Of a stretch of DNA of 64,000 nucleotides, positions 1 to 9,394 are shown one piece after another. A program made the position numbers and the translations under genes. The notes beneath the pieces are model-generated. The model did no database searches, was not told the DNA's origin, and saw only the letters and a list, made by a program, of their open reading frames with translations. Each line of letters starts with the position of its first letter. The stretch's first letter is position 1. The DNA comes from Anabaena cylindrica PCC 7122 (GTDB lineage Bacteria > Cyanobacteriota > Cyanobacteriia > Cyanobacteriales > Nostocaceae). The stretch is from positions 6,331,837-6,395,836 of the forward strand of contig NC_019771.1 in NCBI RefSeq assembly GCF_000317695.1, written 5' to 3'.

Positions 1-1
1 A

Positions 2-1270
2 TTAATTATTGATAATGAACTCGTAATTATTCAAGCATTACAAGCAGATTTACAAAAACCAGAACTTGAAGCTGTTACTTCCGAAATTATCTTAGCTTTA
101 AAAGAAATTGAATTAGCAATTAAAAATCTGAGAAATTGGGCTAAACCTAAGAAAGCAGCAATTCCTTGGCAATTATTACCCGCTTCAGCCCAAATCACAC
201 CAGAACCATTGGGAGTAGTTTTAATTATTGGGGCTTGGAACTATCCCTTTGAATTAGTAATTGTTCCTTTAATCGGTGCCATAGCTGCCGGAAATTGTGC
301 AGTTCTCAAACCTTCAGAAATTTCCACTCATACCTCCCATGTTTTAGCTGAAATTATTCCTAAATATTTTGATTCAGACTATATTTCTGTAATTGCCGGA
401 GGTGTAGAAACAAGCCAAAAATTATTAGCAGAAAAGTTTGATCATATATTTTTCACAGGTAGCCCTCATGTAGGTAAAATCGTCATGGCTGCTGCTGCTA
501 AACATCTTACACCTGTAACTCTAGAATTAGGTGGTAAAAATCCCTGTATCGTAGATACTGATATTCATTTTGAACATACCGCTAGACGCATTATTTGGGG
601 TAAATTTATTAATGCTGGACAAACTTGTATTGCCCCTGATTATCTGTTAGTTAATAAAAAAATCAAGGATAAATTATTAATTAATCTAGAAAAATGCCTA
701 AAAGAATTTTATGGTGATAGTCCAGATAAAAGTCCAGATTATGCCAGAATTATCAATCAACAGCACTTTGATAGATTAGTTAATTTCCTAAAAAATGCTG
801 AGATTATTGTTGGTGGAGAAAATAAAGCAAATGAATTTTATATCGCACCAACATTAATACAAAATGTCTCATTTACAGATTCTATTATGCAGGAAGAAAT
901 TTTTGGGCCTATCCTGCCCATAATTGAATACACGGATATTGAAGAAGCTATCAACTGGGTTAATTCTCAACCAAAACCCCTAGCTATATATTTATTTTCT
1001 GAAAATGAATTTCTGCAAAAGCAAGTTTTACAAGCAACTTCTTCCGGTGCAGTTTGTTTCAACGAAACAGTAATTCATTTTACTGTTCCATCTTTACCAT
1101 TTGGTGGTGTGGGTAATAGCGGTATTGGCAGTTATCACGGTAAATCTAGTTTCGATACTTTTTCCCATTACAAAAGTATCTTAAAAAATCCTTTTTGGGT
1201 AGATATAAAATTACGATATGCCCCTTACAAAGGCAAATTATCTATATTAAGGCAACTTTTGAAGTTTTAA
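2..1270 (+). CDS. aldehyde dehydrogenase, class 3-like (5' end outside window)
   Basis: NAD(P)-dependent oxidation of an aldehyde, probably a long-chain or fatty aldehyde, to its acid. The reading frame is open from the left window edge, so the N-terminus is missing; the internal TTG at 209 is not a credible start because clear homologous sequence precedes it. Visible family marks are the cofactor-binding stretch GAWNYPFELVIVPL, the general-base region LELGGKNP and the nucleophile region FINAGQTC. The end is the usual PFGGVGNSGIG followed by a hydrophobic, basic tail typical of class 3 enzymes. It stands alone on the plus strand, convergent with the hydrolase gene downstream. The family is clear; the substrate is inferred. 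Confidence 0.9.
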   Translation, partial: LIIDNELVIIQALQADLQKPELEAVTSEIILALKEIELAIKNLRNWAKPKKAAIPWQLLPASAQITPEPLGVVLIIGAWNYPFELVIVPLIGAIAAGNCAVLKPSEISTHTSHVLAEIIPKYFDSDYISVIAGGVETSQKLLAEKFDHIFFTGSPHVGKIVMAAAAKHLTPVTLELGGKNPCIVDTDIHFEHTARRIIWGKFINAGQTCIAPDYLLVNKKIKDKLLINLEKCLKEFYGDSPDKSPDYARIINQQHFDRLVNFLKNAEIIVGGENKANEFYIAPTLIQNVSFTDSIMQEEIFGPILPIIEYTDIEEAINWVNSQPKPLAIYLFSENEFLQKQVLQATSSGAVCFNETVIHFTVPSLPFGGVGNSGIGSYHGKSSFDTFSHYKSILKNPFWVDIKLRYAPYKGKLSILRQLLKF

Positions 1271-1462
1271 TTCAAAATTTAAAATCGTAAAAATCTAGGC
1301 AAAAAAGTCCCAGAAACCTTAATTTGTATAAGAAGTGATGCAGGATTTTTAACATTATTACAAAATATTGTCTCTTTTCCCTGTTCCCTTATCTCAAACT
1401 TCTCGGTCTAGCATAACAAATACCGAAGAACCAGCTATTTTATTAAAATTATTAAATCAAGA

Positions 1463-2359
1463 TCAATTATTTAAAAATTCTTGTATCTTTCTCAAGTAGG
1501 TTTCTGGATCTTCCAGCATCGGAAAATGTGCGGTATTCGGAATCAATGCAAATTCAACATTTTCACTCAATTGCGCCGCTTTTTCGCCCATTTTCGCCGG
1601 AATAATGATGTCATATTCTCCTGCTACTAGTAGCGTTGGTACTGTTAATTTGCTAAATTCCTGGGGCATAAAGTCCGCTTGTTTCTTGCTGACAGACGTG
1701 AAAATTGTCCCCAAAGCCGCATCATAATCAGCATCTATAAAATCTTGTAAAAAAGCTGTTCTCTCAGATTTGGGGATAGGACTATGCAGAAATCTTGCCA
1801 TAAACATCTTGTCAGCCAAGGGTATTTTTCCTAACCACTTGGGACGAAATTTAACTACTAATCCACCAAATTTATAAAAGGATGTAAAAGCTTTTTCGTC
1901 ATATTCAAAAATTCCGCTACAAGTTAAAATCCCTTTTTCCACTCTTTGGGGGTAGCGGTTAAAAAATAAAGTGGCAATTGAAGCACCCATTGAATGAGCA
2001 TTAATATAGACACGCTGGAGATGCAACCCGTCTAATAAAGCTGCCAAATCTTCAGCATAATCCTCTAATTCATAAGTTAACTCTTGAATTGCCTCTTTTT
2101 TTTCCTGTTTTGACTGCGATTCAACTACAGACTCGGCAGTTTGGACGATAGTTGGTTTACCATGAGAACGCCCAAAACCTCGCATATCGTAGAGTAAACA
2201 GTCAAATTTGTCTAGTAAAGCCTCAGCAGTGCTTCGCCAATACCTAGACGAACCAGCCCAACCATGAATAAAAACCATCACTGGCTTCACTTCTGAATCA
2301 GATGATGATTTTATCCACTCGTAGTAATGCTCAACCCCACGAACATTGATATAAGGCAT
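1463..2359 (-). CDS. alpha/beta hydrolase
   Basis: Hydrolase of the alpha/beta fold, 298 residues, substrate unknown. The oxyanion-hole motif HGWAGSSRYW lies near residue 33, the nucleophile elbow AHSMGAS near residue 122, the acid in AGEYDIIIP and the catalytic His in NTAHFPMLEDPE near the end. The ATG at 2359 is the obvious start because the protein begins directly before the first beta strand. It is the last gene of a leftward series after tig, clpP and clpX, about 100 bp behind clpX with an octamer repeat between, so shared transcription is possible but not shown. It has no signal peptide and is probably cytoplasmic. Confidence 0.88.
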   Translation of the reverse strand: MPYINVRGVEHYYEWIKSSSDSEVKPVMVFIHGWAGSSRYWRSTAEALLDKFDCLLYDMRGFGRSHGKPTIVQTAESVVESQSKQEKKEAIQELTYELEDYAEDLAALLDGLHLQRVYINAHSMGASIATLFFNRYPQRVEKGILTCSGIFEYDEKAFTSFYKFGGLVVKFRPKWLGKIPLADKMFMARFLHSPIPKSERTAFLQDFIDADYDAALGTIFTSVSKKQADFMPQEFSKLTVPTLLVAGEYDIIIPAKMGEKAAQLSENVEFALIPNTAHFPMLEDPETYLRKIQEFLNN

Positions 2360-2401
2360 ACTTTCAAGGGAACAGGTAACAGGGAACAGGTAACAGGAAA
2401 A

Positions 2402-2449
2402 TTCTGAACTTCTGAACTTCTGAACTTCTGAACTCCTGAACTCCTGCCT
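2402..2449. repeat. octamer tandem repeat (TTCTGAAC)n
   Basis: Four perfect and two degenerate copies of TTCTGAAC between clpX and the hydrolase gene. A duplicated GGGAACAGGTAACA block sits next to it at about 2368-2395. These are typical intergenic short tandem repeats of filamentous cyanobacteria. No coding role is seen. Confidence 0.85.
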
Positions 2450-2455
2450 TCTAAA

Positions 2456-3799
2456 CTATGCTGATTCTGGTTTGGGCAACGAAGATGGATGTACTAACAG
2501 TTCAGCGGTAGAACGTTTTTCAACCATTTCCCGTGTTACTGTGCAGCGAGTCACATCTTTCCGAGATGGTAACTCATACATTACATCCAGCATCAATTCT
2601 TCCACAATGCCCCGCAGCGCCCGCGCCCCAGTTTTGCGCCGATAGGCTTCTTGAGCGATCGCTTTTAAGGCTTCTGCTTTAAAATCTAACTGGACGTTAT
2701 CCATATTCAACAGTTTTTGGTACTGCTTCACCAAGGCACTGCGTGGTTGGGTAAGAATCGCCATTAGCGCCTCTTCATCCAGGGGATCTACCACTGCTAT
2801 CATTGGCATCCGTCCGATAAATTCAGGAATCATCCCAAATTTCACCAAGTCATCCGGTTGGAGATGACGCAGTGTATCTGCTGCCCGTTTCTCTTTAGAT
2901 AGACCTTCTCCTGGTTGGACAAAACCAATTGACTTTTTACCCACTCTCTGATCTACGACTTTTTCCAAACCTACAAAAGCACCACCACAGATAAACAGGA
3001 TGTTACTAGTATCAATTTGGATACAATCTTGATAAGGGTGCTTGCGTCCGCCTTGGGGAGGAACATTGGCGGTTGTACCTTCCAACATTTTCAGCAAAGC
3101 TTGCTGTACACCTTCCCCAGAAACATCCCTCGTAATCGAGGTATTTTCACTTTTGCGGGCGATTTTGTCAATTTCGTCGATGTAGATAATGCCTCGCTGT
3201 GCTTCTTCTACATCCAAATCGGCTACTTGTAAAAGTCGCAGCAAGATATTTTCTACATCTTCCCCCACATACCCTGCTTCTGTCAGAGTTGTGGCATCAG
3301 CAACGGCAAAGGGTACATCCAGAATTTTGGCTAGAGTTTGTGCTAACAGAGTTTTGCCGCAACCAGTCGGGCCCATTAATAAAATATTGGACTTTTGTAG
3401 TTCTACTGCATCATCTGCCCCACCTTTGCCATTACCTTTAGACTGAACAATAGCCAATCGCTTGTAGTGATTGTAAACAGCGACTGACAATACTTTTTTG
3501 GCTTCATCTTGACCAATAACGTGTTCGTCTAAATAGTTTTTAATCTCTCTCGGTTTGGGGATTTGGTTAAATGAGAGATTGGAAGAACGGGTACGGCGTT
3601 TTTGAGGTGGTTCTGACCGTGGTGCTGGTTGGGATGCCGCAGCAGCATTTGTATCAAGTAACTCCTCATCTAGGATTTCATTACACAAGTCAACGCATTC
3701 ATCGCAGATGTAGACTCCCGGCCCTGCGATTAGTTTACGCACCTGCTCCTGAGACTTGCCACAAAACGAACATTTTAAATGGGAGTCGTACTTAGACAT
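2456..3799 (-). CDS. clpX: ATP-dependent Clp protease ATP-binding subunit ClpX
   Basis: AAA+ unfoldase that feeds tagged or damaged proteins to the ClpP chamber. The N-terminal zinc-binding domain shows CSFC near residue 10 and CDEC near residue 32. The AAA+ core has Walker A GPTGCGKT, Walker B IIYIDEIDKI and the sensor region PEFIGRMP. The IGF loop that docks on ClpP is present (SIGFV). The length of 447 residues is normal for the family. It starts 10 bp after clpP on the same strand, so the two are almost certainly co-transcribed. The linker between the zinc domain and the core is rich in Pro, Arg and Ser, as in cyanobacterial ClpX. Confidence 0.98.
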   Translation of the reverse strand: MSKYDSHLKCSFCGKSQEQVRKLIAGPGVYICDECVDLCNEILDEELLDTNAAAASQPAPRSEPPQKRRTRSSNLSFNQIPKPREIKNYLDEHVIGQDEAKKVLSVAVYNHYKRLAIVQSKGNGKGGADDAVELQKSNILLMGPTGCGKTLLAQTLAKILDVPFAVADATTLTEAGYVGEDVENILLRLLQVADLDVEEAQRGIIYIDEIDKIARKSENTSITRDVSGEGVQQALLKMLEGTTANVPPQGGRKHPYQDCIQIDTSNILFICGGAFVGLEKVVDQRVGKKSIGFVQPGEGLSKEKRAADTLRHLQPDDLVKFGMIPEFIGRMPMIAVVDPLDEEALMAILTQPRSALVKQYQKLLNMDNVQLDFKAEALKAIAQEAYRRKTGARALRGIVEELMLDVMYELPSRKDVTRCTVTREMVEKRSTAELLVHPSSLPKPESA

Positions 3800-3809
3800 A
3801 CCAAGCCTC

Positions 3810-4508
3810 TTATTTCAGAATGGTGACGTTTTCCCCTGCGGTGGGAAGATTTTGTCTAGAAATAACCTGATCGATCAAACCGTAGTTCTTGGCTTCTTCT
3901 GCTGACATGAAAAAGTCGCGTTCCGTGTCTGCTTCGATCTTTTCCAAGGGTTGACCAGTATGTTTGGCCATTAATTGATTCAAGTTACCCTTAATGTAAA
4001 GAATTTCTCTAGCTTGAATTTCAATATCAATAGCTTGTCCTTGAGCGCCACCAAGGGGTTGGTGAATCATAATCCTGGAGTCAGGTAAAGACATACGTTT
4101 GCCGGCAGCTCCAGATGTTAACAAAAATGCCCCCATACTAGCAGCTAGACCAAAACAGATGGTAACTACATCAGGGCGTATTTGCTGTATTGTATCATAG
4201 ATAGCCATCCCTGCGTAGACGGAACCACCAGGAGAATTAATGTAAAGTTGAATATCTTTTTCTGAGTCTTCGGCATCTAGAAACAGCAATTGGGCAACTA
4301 TGGAGTTAGCAACGACATCATCTATTGGTGTTCCCAAAAAAATAATCCGCTCTCGCAGTAGGCGGGAGTAGATGTCAAAAGCCCTTTCTCCCATGCCGGA
4401 TTGTTCCACCACCATCGGGACGATGTTGTTAGGGCTGCTGTAATTACAGCTAATACCAATGGGACTCAAGCTACTGATTGGGTAATTTCCCGACTGCGAT
4501 ACAAGCAT
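3810..4508 (-). CDS. clpP: ATP-dependent Clp protease proteolytic subunit ClpP
   Basis: Serine protease subunit that forms the ClpP barrel, partner of the adjacent ClpX. The catalytic triad is intact: Ser124 in GLAASMG, His149 in MIHQPLGG and Asp198 in TERDFFM. The first 31 residues are an extension without similarity to the usual ClpP start; an internal ATG at 4415 (MVVEQSGMGERAFDIYS) would give a canonical N-terminus, so the start is uncertain. It lies between tig and clpX. A heptamer array of about 125 bp separates it from tig and may carry or disturb its own promoter. Cyanobacteria have several clpP genes; linkage to clpX suggests the ClpP2 type. Confidence 0.96.
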   Translation of the reverse strand: MLVSQSGNYPISSLSPIGISCNYSSPNNIVPMVVEQSGMGERAFDIYSRLLRERIIFLGTPIDDVVANSIVAQLLFLDAEDSEKDIQLYINSPGGSVYAGMAIYDTIQQIRPDVVTICFGLAASMGAFLLTSGAAGKRMSLPDSRIMIHQPLGGAQGQAIDIEIQAREILYIKGNLNQLMAKHTGQPLEKIEADTERDFFMSAEEAKNYGLIDQVISRQNLPTAGENVTILK

Positions 4509-4642
4509 ACAAGAATATTTAACAATAAATGGGACAGAGTTTGCAGCCGTTATGGCTGATTTTTCAGGAATTGAATTTTTATTTGAGCTATGTCTTAACC
4601 ATTATGCCTTATATAGATTCTTATCGTTGAAGTCAGGATACT

Positions 4643-4768
4643 GGGGACTGGGGACTGGGGACTGGGGACTGGGGACTGGGGACTGGGGACTGGGGACTGG
4701 GGACTGGGGACTGGGGACTGGGGACTGGGGACTGGGGACTGAGGACTGGGGACTGAGGGCTGGGGATT
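4643..4768. repeat. heptanucleotide tandem repeat (GGGGACT)n
   Basis: Fourteen perfect GGGGACT units followed by four variants, lying between tig and clpP. It is open in several frames on both strands because seven is not a multiple of three, which explains spurious Gly-Asp-Trp or Pro-Ser-Gln open frames here. It is a classic long tandem heptamer of heterocystous cyanobacteria, prone to length change. Confidence 0.95.
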
Positions 4769-4810
4769 ACATTTAAATATATTTCCCCCTGCTCCCTGCT
4801 TCTTATTCCT

Positions 4811-4837
4811 GTCACCTGTCACCTGTCACCTGTCACC
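4811..4837. repeat. heptanucleotide tandem repeat (GTCACCT)n
   Basis: Nearly four consecutive GTCACCT units immediately downstream of the tig stop codon. It is a second, unrelated heptamer array in the same tig-clpP spacer. Confidence 0.85.
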
Positions 4838-4845
4838 TTCTTCCT

Positions 4846-6249
4846 CTACTCAGGGCTGGCTGTTGCTTCTTCTGTGACTGCCTCTGTACTCTGAGCTTCT
4901 GCTGCTGGTTCTTCTGTAGGACTCAAAGAACCTTGGGGTACTAGTTCTACAGATGAATTTGCTACAAGCCAATCAAGAATTTTTTCGGTTAGCAGTTCGT
5001 TTTCGACGACTGATTGCAGCCTGTTTTGGTCTATGTCTTCGTCAGCGTACTGTTCTAACAGTTCTTTGACTCTGGCTGCAACTTCTTCGGCTGTAACTTT
5101 GATGGATTCGCGTTTACCAATTTCTTGTATGGACAAGGAACGTTTGAGACGCTCAATTGCCTCTGGTTGCGATCGCTCCCGTAATTGGGGAATGATATCC
5201 TGGGTAAACAGCTTTTTCACATCTAGCCCTTGCTGTGACAGCTTCATGGCTGTCTGTGCCAACATGGCATCAATTTCTTGATCAATCAAGGTTGCTGGTA
5301 AGTCAACTTCTACGTGCTTGAGCAATTCCGCTAATAAAGCTTCTTGTTGATTTACTTTGGTTTGATTTTGAGCTTCTGTTTGATAACGTTCTTCTAAAGA
5401 TGCCCGCAATTGCTCCAAAGTCTCAAATTCACTCACTTCTTGAGCAAAGTCGTCATTTAATTCCGGTAGCTCTTTTTCCTTAATTTCTTTGAGCGTTACC
5501 GTGAAAATTGCAGGTTTACCAGCTAAATCTTCATTAGCATAAGGGTCTGGAAACTGAGCCGGAATCTCTCTAGTTTCTCCAGGGTTCATGCCCACCATAC
5601 CGGAAACAAAGCCGGGGATAAACTTATCTTCTTGTAACTCGACTTTAAAATCAGTTGCTTCCCCTCCAGGAATTGGTGTCGGTTCTGCTGATTCGTCTTC
5701 AGCTTTGGTAATCACACCTTTAAAATCAACTACAGCAATATCACCAATTTGGGCTGCTCGTCCTTCTACCGGAATCAAGGTGGCCATTTCTTGGCGTTCT
5801 TTGTCGAGAACATCATCGACCCGTGTAGGATCGTACTTGATTTCTTCGGCTTTGGCTGCCAACCCAGTGTATTGAGCCAGATTGATTTCTGGTTCTACAT
5901 CAACAGCAGCAGAAATAGTCAGAGGTTGCCCAGGTTCATAACTCTTAATCAAATCGTCAAAAGTTGAGAGCAATCGCGGTTGACCAATTGCTGAGATGGC
6001 TTCTTGTTTGACTGCTTCCTCGATCCCATCAGGAATTAGTTCTTCTAGGGCTGCTGCTTTAATGCGAGTTACGCCTAGACGCTGTAGTAATATTTGCCGG
6101 GGTACTTTTCCTTTGCGAAACCCAGGAATGTTTACAGTACCACTTAAGTTTCTAATGACTTGTTCGTATTTTTGTTTGGTAATTTCTGGCGTAATCTCTA
6201 TTTCCAGTCCAATTTGGCTTTTATCAAGTTTTTCCTGGGTAACTTTCAT
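4846..6249 (-). CDS. tig: trigger factor (ribosome-associated peptidyl-prolyl isomerase chaperone)
   Basis: Chaperone that binds the ribosome exit tunnel and receives nascent chains. The ribosome-binding domain contains the family signature GFRKGKVP near residue 44. A FKBP-type isomerase domain follows (around residues 165-255), then the helical C-terminal domain. The C-terminal 30 residues are Ala/Glu/Thr rich and probably disordered. The frame extends upstream to 6294, but the ATG at 6249 (MKVTQEKLDKS) matches the conserved trigger factor start and is chosen. It is first in the leftward series tig-clpP-clpX, a common bacterial arrangement that joins folding and degradation. Confidence 0.97.
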   Translation of the reverse strand: MKVTQEKLDKSQIGLEIEITPEITKQKYEQVIRNLSGTVNIPGFRKGKVPRQILLQRLGVTRIKAAALEELIPDGIEEAVKQEAISAIGQPRLLSTFDDLIKSYEPGQPLTISAAVDVEPEINLAQYTGLAAKAEEIKYDPTRVDDVLDKERQEMATLIPVEGRAAQIGDIAVVDFKGVITKAEDESAEPTPIPGGEATDFKVELQEDKFIPGFVSGMVGMNPGETREIPAQFPDPYANEDLAGKPAIFTVTLKEIKEKELPELNDDFAQEVSEFETLEQLRASLEERYQTEAQNQTKVNQQEALLAELLKHVEVDLPATLIDQEIDAMLAQTAMKLSQQGLDVKKLFTQDIIPQLRERSQPEAIERLKRSLSIQEIGKRESIKVTAEEVAARVKELLEQYADEDIDQNRLQSVVENELLTEKILDWLVANSSVELVPQGSLSPTEEPAAEAQSTEAVTEEATASPE

Positions 6250-7107
6250 GCTTTGTCTCTGTTTTTTTGTATTTTCATCTCCGAGTACACACAAGAAGCG
6301 TATCGGTCGCGTTATTAACTTGATGTCTCACTGCGGGGATTTATTTTATGTCTTGTAGGCATAACCAAATCCTGGGTGGTAAATTTTGCCCTTCAGCAGA
6401 TATCCAGTTTACTGCCAATAGCATAGGACTTAACACTTTCTTGCAATTTTTTTACTGATAGCATCTCCAGATTCCGATTGATAAGCACTGAGCATTTATA
6501 CAGCGCTTAATACTCTAAATCCTGCTTAATTCTCTGCTGTTGGCGTTTTTTGCTCAAAAATTAGAGATTGAATGGGGAATGGTACTCAGATTGCTCGCAC
6601 TGTGATATCCTTTCAACAATGGTAGCTTTAGTGCTAATGTTTGTCCCATTGATTTTGTCAAACTTTGTGTAAAAGAGCGCTAACATATCATAATATATAG
6701 CTCAGTTTGCAGTACTGAATTGTAACCATCTGGATTATAGTATATTTTTTCTACCTAATCTTACGGTACTCCATGAGCAACTTTTAATTTAAGTCCAAAT
6801 TTCAATTTATTCATTTTCAACAGTTTACTATACAATAGTGTATGATTGTTTAATTAAAATTAATGAAGATTTATCAAAGATAGTAATCTCATTGTTAAGC
6901 TAAAAAAGTCCTTATGAAGATATATAAAAAAATTGAATTAGGTTAAAAAATTAAGAGATTTTAACATATCATATGCAACACAGAACAGCAAAATATCTTA
7001 AATTGAAGTATCAAGTTTTATTTAATTTTTGAACATCGTCATTACGAAGTATTGACACTAAGTTTTACAAGAAAATTTCTAGTAACCTCTTAAAGGAGGA
7101 ATTAAGT
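6250..7107. other. long AT-rich divergent intergenic region between tig and asd
   Basis: About 860 bp without a credible gene on either strand. It must contain the promoters of tig (leftward) and asd (rightward). Several TATAAT-like boxes occur, for example near 6690-6745, but none stands out. A strong ribosome binding site, AAAGGAGG at 7092-7099, precedes asd. I see no array, tRNA or clear hairpin. Confidence 0.6.
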
Positions 7108-8145
7108 TTGTCTAAATCCTATCGTGTAGCTATTTTGGGTGCGACTGGTGCCGTAGGCACAGAGTTGCTGGAATTACTAGAGAATCGAGATTTCCCCATT
7201 GCCGATTTAAAATTATTGGCATCAGAAAGGAGTGTAGGGAAGACGCTTAAATTTAAAGGAGAAAATATTCTCATTGAGCCAGTGAGCGATCGCTCTTTTG
7301 AAAACATAGATATAGTCTTGGCTAGTGCCGGAGGGGGAACATCCAAAACCTGGGCTGGGATAGCAGTGGCTAAAGGCGCAGTAGTCATAGATAACTCCAG
7401 CGCTTTTAGAATGAACCCCGAAGTTCCCTTGATAGTACCAGAGGTAAATCCCCAAGCCGCAGCTCACCATAAAGGCATTATCGCCAATCCCAACTGCACA
7501 ACAATTTTAATGGCATTGGCAGTATGGCCACTACACAAAATAAAACCAGTAAAAAGGATTGTTGCTGCTACCTACCAATCAGCTAGCGGTGCTGGTGCCA
7601 AAGCAATGGAAGAAGTCAAAACCCAAACCAGTGCTATATTACAAGGACAACTACCAGTTGCTCAAGTGCTGCCTTATCCATTGGCATTTAATTTATTTCC
7701 CCACAATTCCCCAATGACCGATTTAGGATATTGTGAGGAAGAGATGAAAATGGTCAACGAAACCCGCAAAATTTTTGGCAGTCAAGAAATCAGAATTACT
7801 GCCACCTGTGTACGGGTTCCCGTACTTCGCGCCCATTCAGAAGCAATTAACTTAGAGTTTGAAACACCCTTTAATCCAGATGAGGCTAGAGAAATTTTGA
7901 GTCATGCTCCGGGTGTAAAATTGGTAGAAGATTGGCAAGCAAATCATTTTCCCATGCCCATGGAAGCCAGTGGTCAGGATGAAGTTTTAGTAGGTAGAAT
8001 TCGTCAAGATATTTCTCATCCTTGTGGCTTGGAACTCTGGCTATGTGGCGACCAAATTCGTAAAGGCGCAGCACTTAATGCAGTGCAAATTGCCGAGTTA
8101 TTAGTAGAAAAAAATCTCCTAAAATTGGCAACAGCTTACGCTTAA
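7108..8145 (+). CDS. asd: aspartate-semialdehyde dehydrogenase
   Basis: NADPH-dependent reduction of aspartyl phosphate to aspartate semialdehyde, the branch point to lysine/diaminopimelate, threonine and methionine. The Rossmann motif GATGAVG is at residues 10-16 and the catalytic Cys is in VPEVNPQAAAHHKGIIANPNC-type context (SNPNC/ANPNC motif near residue 129). The conserved region SGAGAKAMEEV follows. The start is a TTG at 7108, chosen because AAAGGAGG lies 8 bases upstream and the protein begins in register with the family. It is followed after 60 bp by dapA, the next enzyme of the lysine pathway, so the two form an operon-like pair. Confidence 0.97.
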   Translation: MSKSYRVAILGATGAVGTELLELLENRDFPIADLKLLASERSVGKTLKFKGENILIEPVSDRSFENIDIVLASAGGGTSKTWAGIAVAKGAVVIDNSSAFRMNPEVPLIVPEVNPQAAAHHKGIIANPNCTTILMALAVWPLHKIKPVKRIVAATYQSASGAGAKAMEEVKTQTSAILQGQLPVAQVLPYPLAFNLFPHNSPMTDLGYCEEEMKMVNETRKIFGSQEIRITATCVRVPVLRAHSEAINLEFETPFNPDEAREILSHAPGVKLVEDWQANHFPMPMEASGQDEVLVGRIRQDISHPCGLELWLCGDQIRKGAALNAVQIAELLVEKNLLKLATAYA

Positions 8146-8205
8146 ATGTAGTCATTGGTCATTAGTCATTGCTAATCAAACGGACAAATTAGGAGTGAAA
8201 ACAGG

Positions 8206-9090
8206 GTGGGAGATTTCGGCAAAATTTTAACTGCTATGATTACGCCGTTTAAAGCAGATGGCAGCGTCAACTACGATGTTGCCTCAAAACTAGCGGCACA
8301 TCTAGTTAATAATGGCACAGATACATTAGTAGTGTGTGGAACAACAGGAGAATCTCCCACCTTAACTTGGGACGAAGAATACCAGTTGTTTGTGGAAGTG
8401 TTGCAAACTGTATCAGGGAAAGCCAAAGTAATTGCTGGGTGTGGTTCTAATTCCACTACCGAAGCGATCGCAGCAACCCAAAAAGCCGCTAAAATAGGAG
8501 TGCATGGTTCTTTACAAGTTGTTCCTTATTACAACAAACCGCCTCAAGCGGGCTTATATCAACACTTTCAGGCAATAGCGCAAGCCTGTCCTGACCTACC
8601 AATGTTGTTGTATAACGTTCCTGGTCGTACTGGTCAAAATCTAAGTCCAGAAACAGTAGTTCGCTTGGCGGAAATTGAAAATATAGTAGGAATTAAAGAA
8701 GCCAGCGGGAACTTAGACCAGGCTAGTGAAATTCGCCGCTTGACACCAAAAGAATTTCAGATTTACGCTGGAGATGATTCTTTGACATTGCCCTTATTAG
8801 CAATAGGAGCAAAGGGAGTTGTCAGTGTAGCTTCACATATTGTAGGTAATCAACTACAACAGATGATTGAATCCTTTAATATGGGGAAAATTCAAATTGC
8901 TACAGATATTCATCTACAACTCTTCCCGTTGTTTAAAGCTTTATTTTTAACTACAAATCCCATTCCTGTTAAGCACGCGCTGAAACTTCAAGGGTGGGAA
9001 GTTGGTTCAATTCGTCTACCTCTATGGGAAGCTGACACAGAAATCTATCAAAAGTTAGAGGTGGTGCTAAACAAACTTAGTTTAATCTAA
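8206..9090 (+). CDS. dapA: 4-hydroxy-tetrahydrodipicolinate synthase
   Basis: Condenses pyruvate with aspartate semialdehyde, the first committed step of diaminopimelate and lysine synthesis, acting directly on the product of the upstream asd gene. Class I aldolase fold of 294 residues. Visible marks are GTTGESPTL near residue 45, the Tyr-containing YNVPGRTG near residue 138 and the Schiff-base Lys in GIKEASGN near residue 166. The GTG at 8206 is preceded by AGGAG at 8191 and gives the canonical beginning FGKILTAMITPF. RNase J follows after 300 bp on the same strand. Confidence 0.97.
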   Translation: MGDFGKILTAMITPFKADGSVNYDVASKLAAHLVNNGTDTLVVCGTTGESPTLTWDEEYQLFVEVLQTVSGKAKVIAGCGSNSTTEAIAATQKAAKIGVHGSLQVVPYYNKPPQAGLYQHFQAIAQACPDLPMLLYNVPGRTGQNLSPETVVRLAEIENIVGIKEASGNLDQASEIRRLTPKEFQIYAGDDSLTLPLLAIGAKGVVSVASHIVGNQLQQMIESFNMGKIQIATDIHLQLFPLFKALFLTTNPIPVKHALKLQGWEVGSIRLPLWEADTEIYQKLEVVLNKLSLI

Positions 9091-9106
9091 GCGCCAATAA
9101 ATTAGA

Positions 9107-9125
9107 AACTAGCCCAATGCTAGTT
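9107..9125. terminator. short inverted repeat downstream of dapA
   Basis: AACTAGC and GCTAGTT form a 7-bp stem with a 5-base loop, 16 bp after the dapA stop codon. No T-tract follows on either strand, so it is a weak terminator or RNA-stabilising hairpin at best. Confidence 0.35.
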
Positions 9126-9394
9126 GCCAGAGATATCTATAAATAATTGGCCATAATTGCTACCAATTTGCAATTTAAATATCTGTGCTAAAACTGAGTG
9201 ATATAAGAATCCTTCTATAGGAGACGCTGTACGAACAGTGTAAATTCCCTTTTATTTATTCAAGTAAAAAATTGGATATCTGAAACTAAAAATTGGCTGC
9301 TTTTACACTGATCTGAATAGACATTTAATGTTGTCTTTCATACAAAAGTGCTAACTATCAACTGATTAACAACAAACACAATCTCAAGGAGAAA

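Noticed and set aside
4552..4822. Open frames on both strands encoding Gly-Asp-Trp-Gly-Leu or Pro-Ser-Pro-Gln repeats
   Set aside because: They are translations of the heptamer array, which is open in several frames by construction; there is no ribosome site or non-repeat sequence.
4643..4837. Possible CRISPR array
   Set aside because: The units are contiguous heptamers without spacers, and there are no cas genes in the window.
5996..6358. 120-residue plus-strand frame overlapping the tig start
   Set aside because: Antisense to tig for most of its length and without recognisable protein character.
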